Shown here piece by piece: positions 14,785 through 15,678 of a DNA stretch of 15,678 nucleotides (the first letter of the stretch is position 1; every line of letters begins with the position of its first letter). Both the position numbers and the translations under genes were made by a program. Source of the stretch: Clostridia bacterium (lineage in GTDB: Bacteria; Bacillota; Clostridia; CAKSNL01; HGM11501); the NCBI GenBank assembly GCA_017390225.1, contig JAFPCL010000046.1, forward strand, positions 1 to 15,678. Direction: 5' to 3'. The notes under the pieces were generated by a model that searched no databases, was not told where the DNA came from, and saw only the letters and a list, made by a program, of their open reading frames with translations.

Positions 14785-15546
14785 ATGATTTTTGACAGTC
14801 ACGCCCATTATAATGATCATCAATTCAGCGAGGACCGTGAAGCGGTCCTCGCCTCTTTGCCGCAAAATAATATTTGCGGTGTCTTAAACTGCGGAGATAC
14901 GATAGAGAGCAGCCGCTTTTGTGTGGATTTGGCAAATCGGTATCCGTTTATCTATGCCGCTGTCGGTGTGCACCCGGAAAGTGTGGGCGAAATGAAGGAA
15001 AGCGATTTGGATGCACTCCGTGCTATGGCAAAAGATAAAAAAGTTGTAGCTATTGGGGAAATCGGTCTTGACTATCACTATGACGATGGTGCCGCCCCTG
15101 AGATGCAGAAATATTGGTTCAAAAAGCAGATTGAGCTGGCAAGGGAGCTTAATCTTCCCTTCGTGGTGCATGCAAGAGATGCTTGTGCCGATACCATTGA
15201 AGTTTTGTCCGAAGTGGGCTATTTTCGCGGCGTGATGCACTGCTTTTCGGGAAGCCGCGAAACGGCGGAAATCCTTTTAAAAATGGGCATGTATATCGGC
15301 TTTGGTGGTACGGTAACCTATAAAAACAACAAAAAAGCAAAGGAAGTGGCAAGAATCGTACCATCCAATCGTTATTTGTTGGAAACCGACTGCCCCTATC
15401 TTCCGCCCGACGGTCATCGCGGTAAGCGCAACTCCTCGTTGTATTTGCCCCGTGTGGTAGAAGAATTGGCACTTCTTCGGGGGTGCGACACGCAAACCAT
15501 TGAAAAAGAAACGGAAGAAAATACAAAGAGACTTTTAGGCTTGTGA
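14785..15546 (+). CDS. tatD: TatD-family metal-dependent hydrolase (DNase)
   Basis: A 253-aa TIM-barrel amidohydrolase-type enzyme of the TatD/YabD/YcfH family, normal length. Metal ligands are visible: HAH (H6, H8) in FDSHAHYND, the glutamate in IGEIGLDYHY, the histidines in VVHARDA and MHCFSGS, and the aspartate in ETDCPYLPP. Family members have 3'-5' exonuclease or D-aminoacyl-tRNA-related hydrolase activity; the precise substrate is not evident here. The ribosome binding site is GGAGGAG at the end of metG, and the start lies 3 bp after the metG stop, giving tight translational coupling. In Bacillus the order continues with yabE, rnmV and ksgA; what follows here is cut off by the window edge. 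Confidence 0.95.
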   Translation: MIFDSHAHYNDHQFSEDREAVLASLPQNNICGVLNCGDTIESSRFCVDLANRYPFIYAAVGVHPESVGEMKESDLDALRAMAKDKKVVAIGEIGLDYHYDDGAAPEMQKYWFKKQIELARELNLPFVVHARDACADTIEVLSEVGYFRGVMHCFSGSRETAEILLKMGMYIGFGGTVTYKNNKKAKEVARIVPSNRYLLETDCPYLPPDGHRGKRNSSLYLPRVVEELALLRGCDTQTIEKETEENTKRLLGL

Positions 15547-15556
15547 CCCAAGATAC

Positions 15557-15664
15557 AGAAAATGCATACTATGGCAGTAGCAGGGAAATAAACAATATAC
15601 CGATGTGGGGACACCTGCATCGGTTTATTATTGGATTTTCCTTAAAAAGGAGTGTGCATTTTCT
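15557..15664. repeat. Imperfect palindrome with 14-nt terminal inverted repeats
   Basis: AGAAAATGCATACT (15557-15570) and AGTGTGCATTTTCT (15651-15664) are inverted copies with one mismatch. Between them a central hairpin (15599-15624) is flanked by partly complementary stretches, so the approximately 108 bp could fold almost entirely into one long arm. The right repeat overlaps the end of the ribosome binding site and touches the ATG at 15665. It could be a leader RNA structure or a MITE-like element; I found no convincing target-site duplication and no second copy in this window. Confidence 0.5.
15599..15633 (+). terminator. Probable terminator after tatD
   Basis: ACCGATG (15599-15605) pairs with CATCGGT (15618-15624), extended inward by GG/CC pairing, then TTATTATTGG. 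The T-tract is interrupted, so efficiency may be modest. It lies 53 bp after the tatD stop. Confidence 0.6.
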
Positions 15665-15678
15665 ATGAAATATACATA
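15665..15678 (+). CDS. Start of a truncated gene (first codons only)
   Basis: ATG at 15665 reads MKYT before the window ends. AAGGAG (15647-15652) lies 12 nt upstream, a somewhat long spacing. Too short to identify. Position after tatD would fit a yabE- or rnmV-type gene, but nothing in the sequence shows that. Confidence 0.35.

Noticed and set aside
13729..14865. A 378-codon open frame on the minus strand opposite metG and the start of tatD
   Set aside because: It lies wholly opposite strongly conserved coding sequence, its product is low-complexity in H, Q, R and F as in antisense shadows, and no ribosome binding site or motif supports it.

Overview
The window looks like chromosomal DNA from a Gram-positive Clostridia-type bacterium (Bacillota). 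The evidence is strong AGGAGG-type ribosome binding sites, textbook TTGACA-17-TATAAT promoters, intrinsic terminators, a short archaeal/clostridial-type ThiC ending in a CX2CX3C cluster motif, and the Firmicutes metG-tatD gene pair. Genus cannot be told from the sequence. No tRNA, rRNA, CRISPR array, transposase or phage gene was seen.

Region 1 (1-3740) is the 3' part of a thiamine (pyrimidine and thiazole) operon: a 5'-truncated thiH, then thiE, thiD and thiC, closed by a terminator. The left edge is abnormal. The thiH reading frame loses homology at about position 145-150, where it abuts a divergent minus-strand gene start with its own strong ribosome binding site. This is either a real rearrangement or a chimeric assembly join.

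Region 2 (about 3780-6516) is a three-gene sugar module: an XRE helix-turn-helix/PfkB kinase fusion, a cupin D-lyxose isomerase and a class II ketose-bisphosphate-type aldolase. Together they could isomerise an aldose, phosphorylate the ketose and cleave it, with the kinase domain probably serving as or feeding the sensor of its own regulator. A MerR-like 8-bp dyad lies orphaned upstream.

Region 3 (6546-10948) is a two-gene unit behind a perfect consensus promoter. It encodes a polytopic membrane protein that resembles GT-C glycosyltransferases, and a secreted protein with three endonuclease/exonuclease/phosphatase (EEP) repeats. Only the middle repeat keeps a full catalytic set; the first and third have lost the same key residues.

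Region 4 (10950-13166) holds a minus-strand HAD phosphatase and, divergently, a GNAT acetyltransferase overlapping an ArnC/GtrB-type GT2 glycosyltransferase. A 9-bp-arm palindrome sits in the divergent promoter region. These could act in making or editing a lipid-linked amino sugar.

Region 5 (13208-15678) is housekeeping: a short methionyl-tRNA synthetase (metG) coupled to a TatD hydrolase. After it comes an approximately 108-bp imperfect palindrome with 14-nt terminal inverted repeats that ends exactly at the ATG of a gene cut by the window edge.
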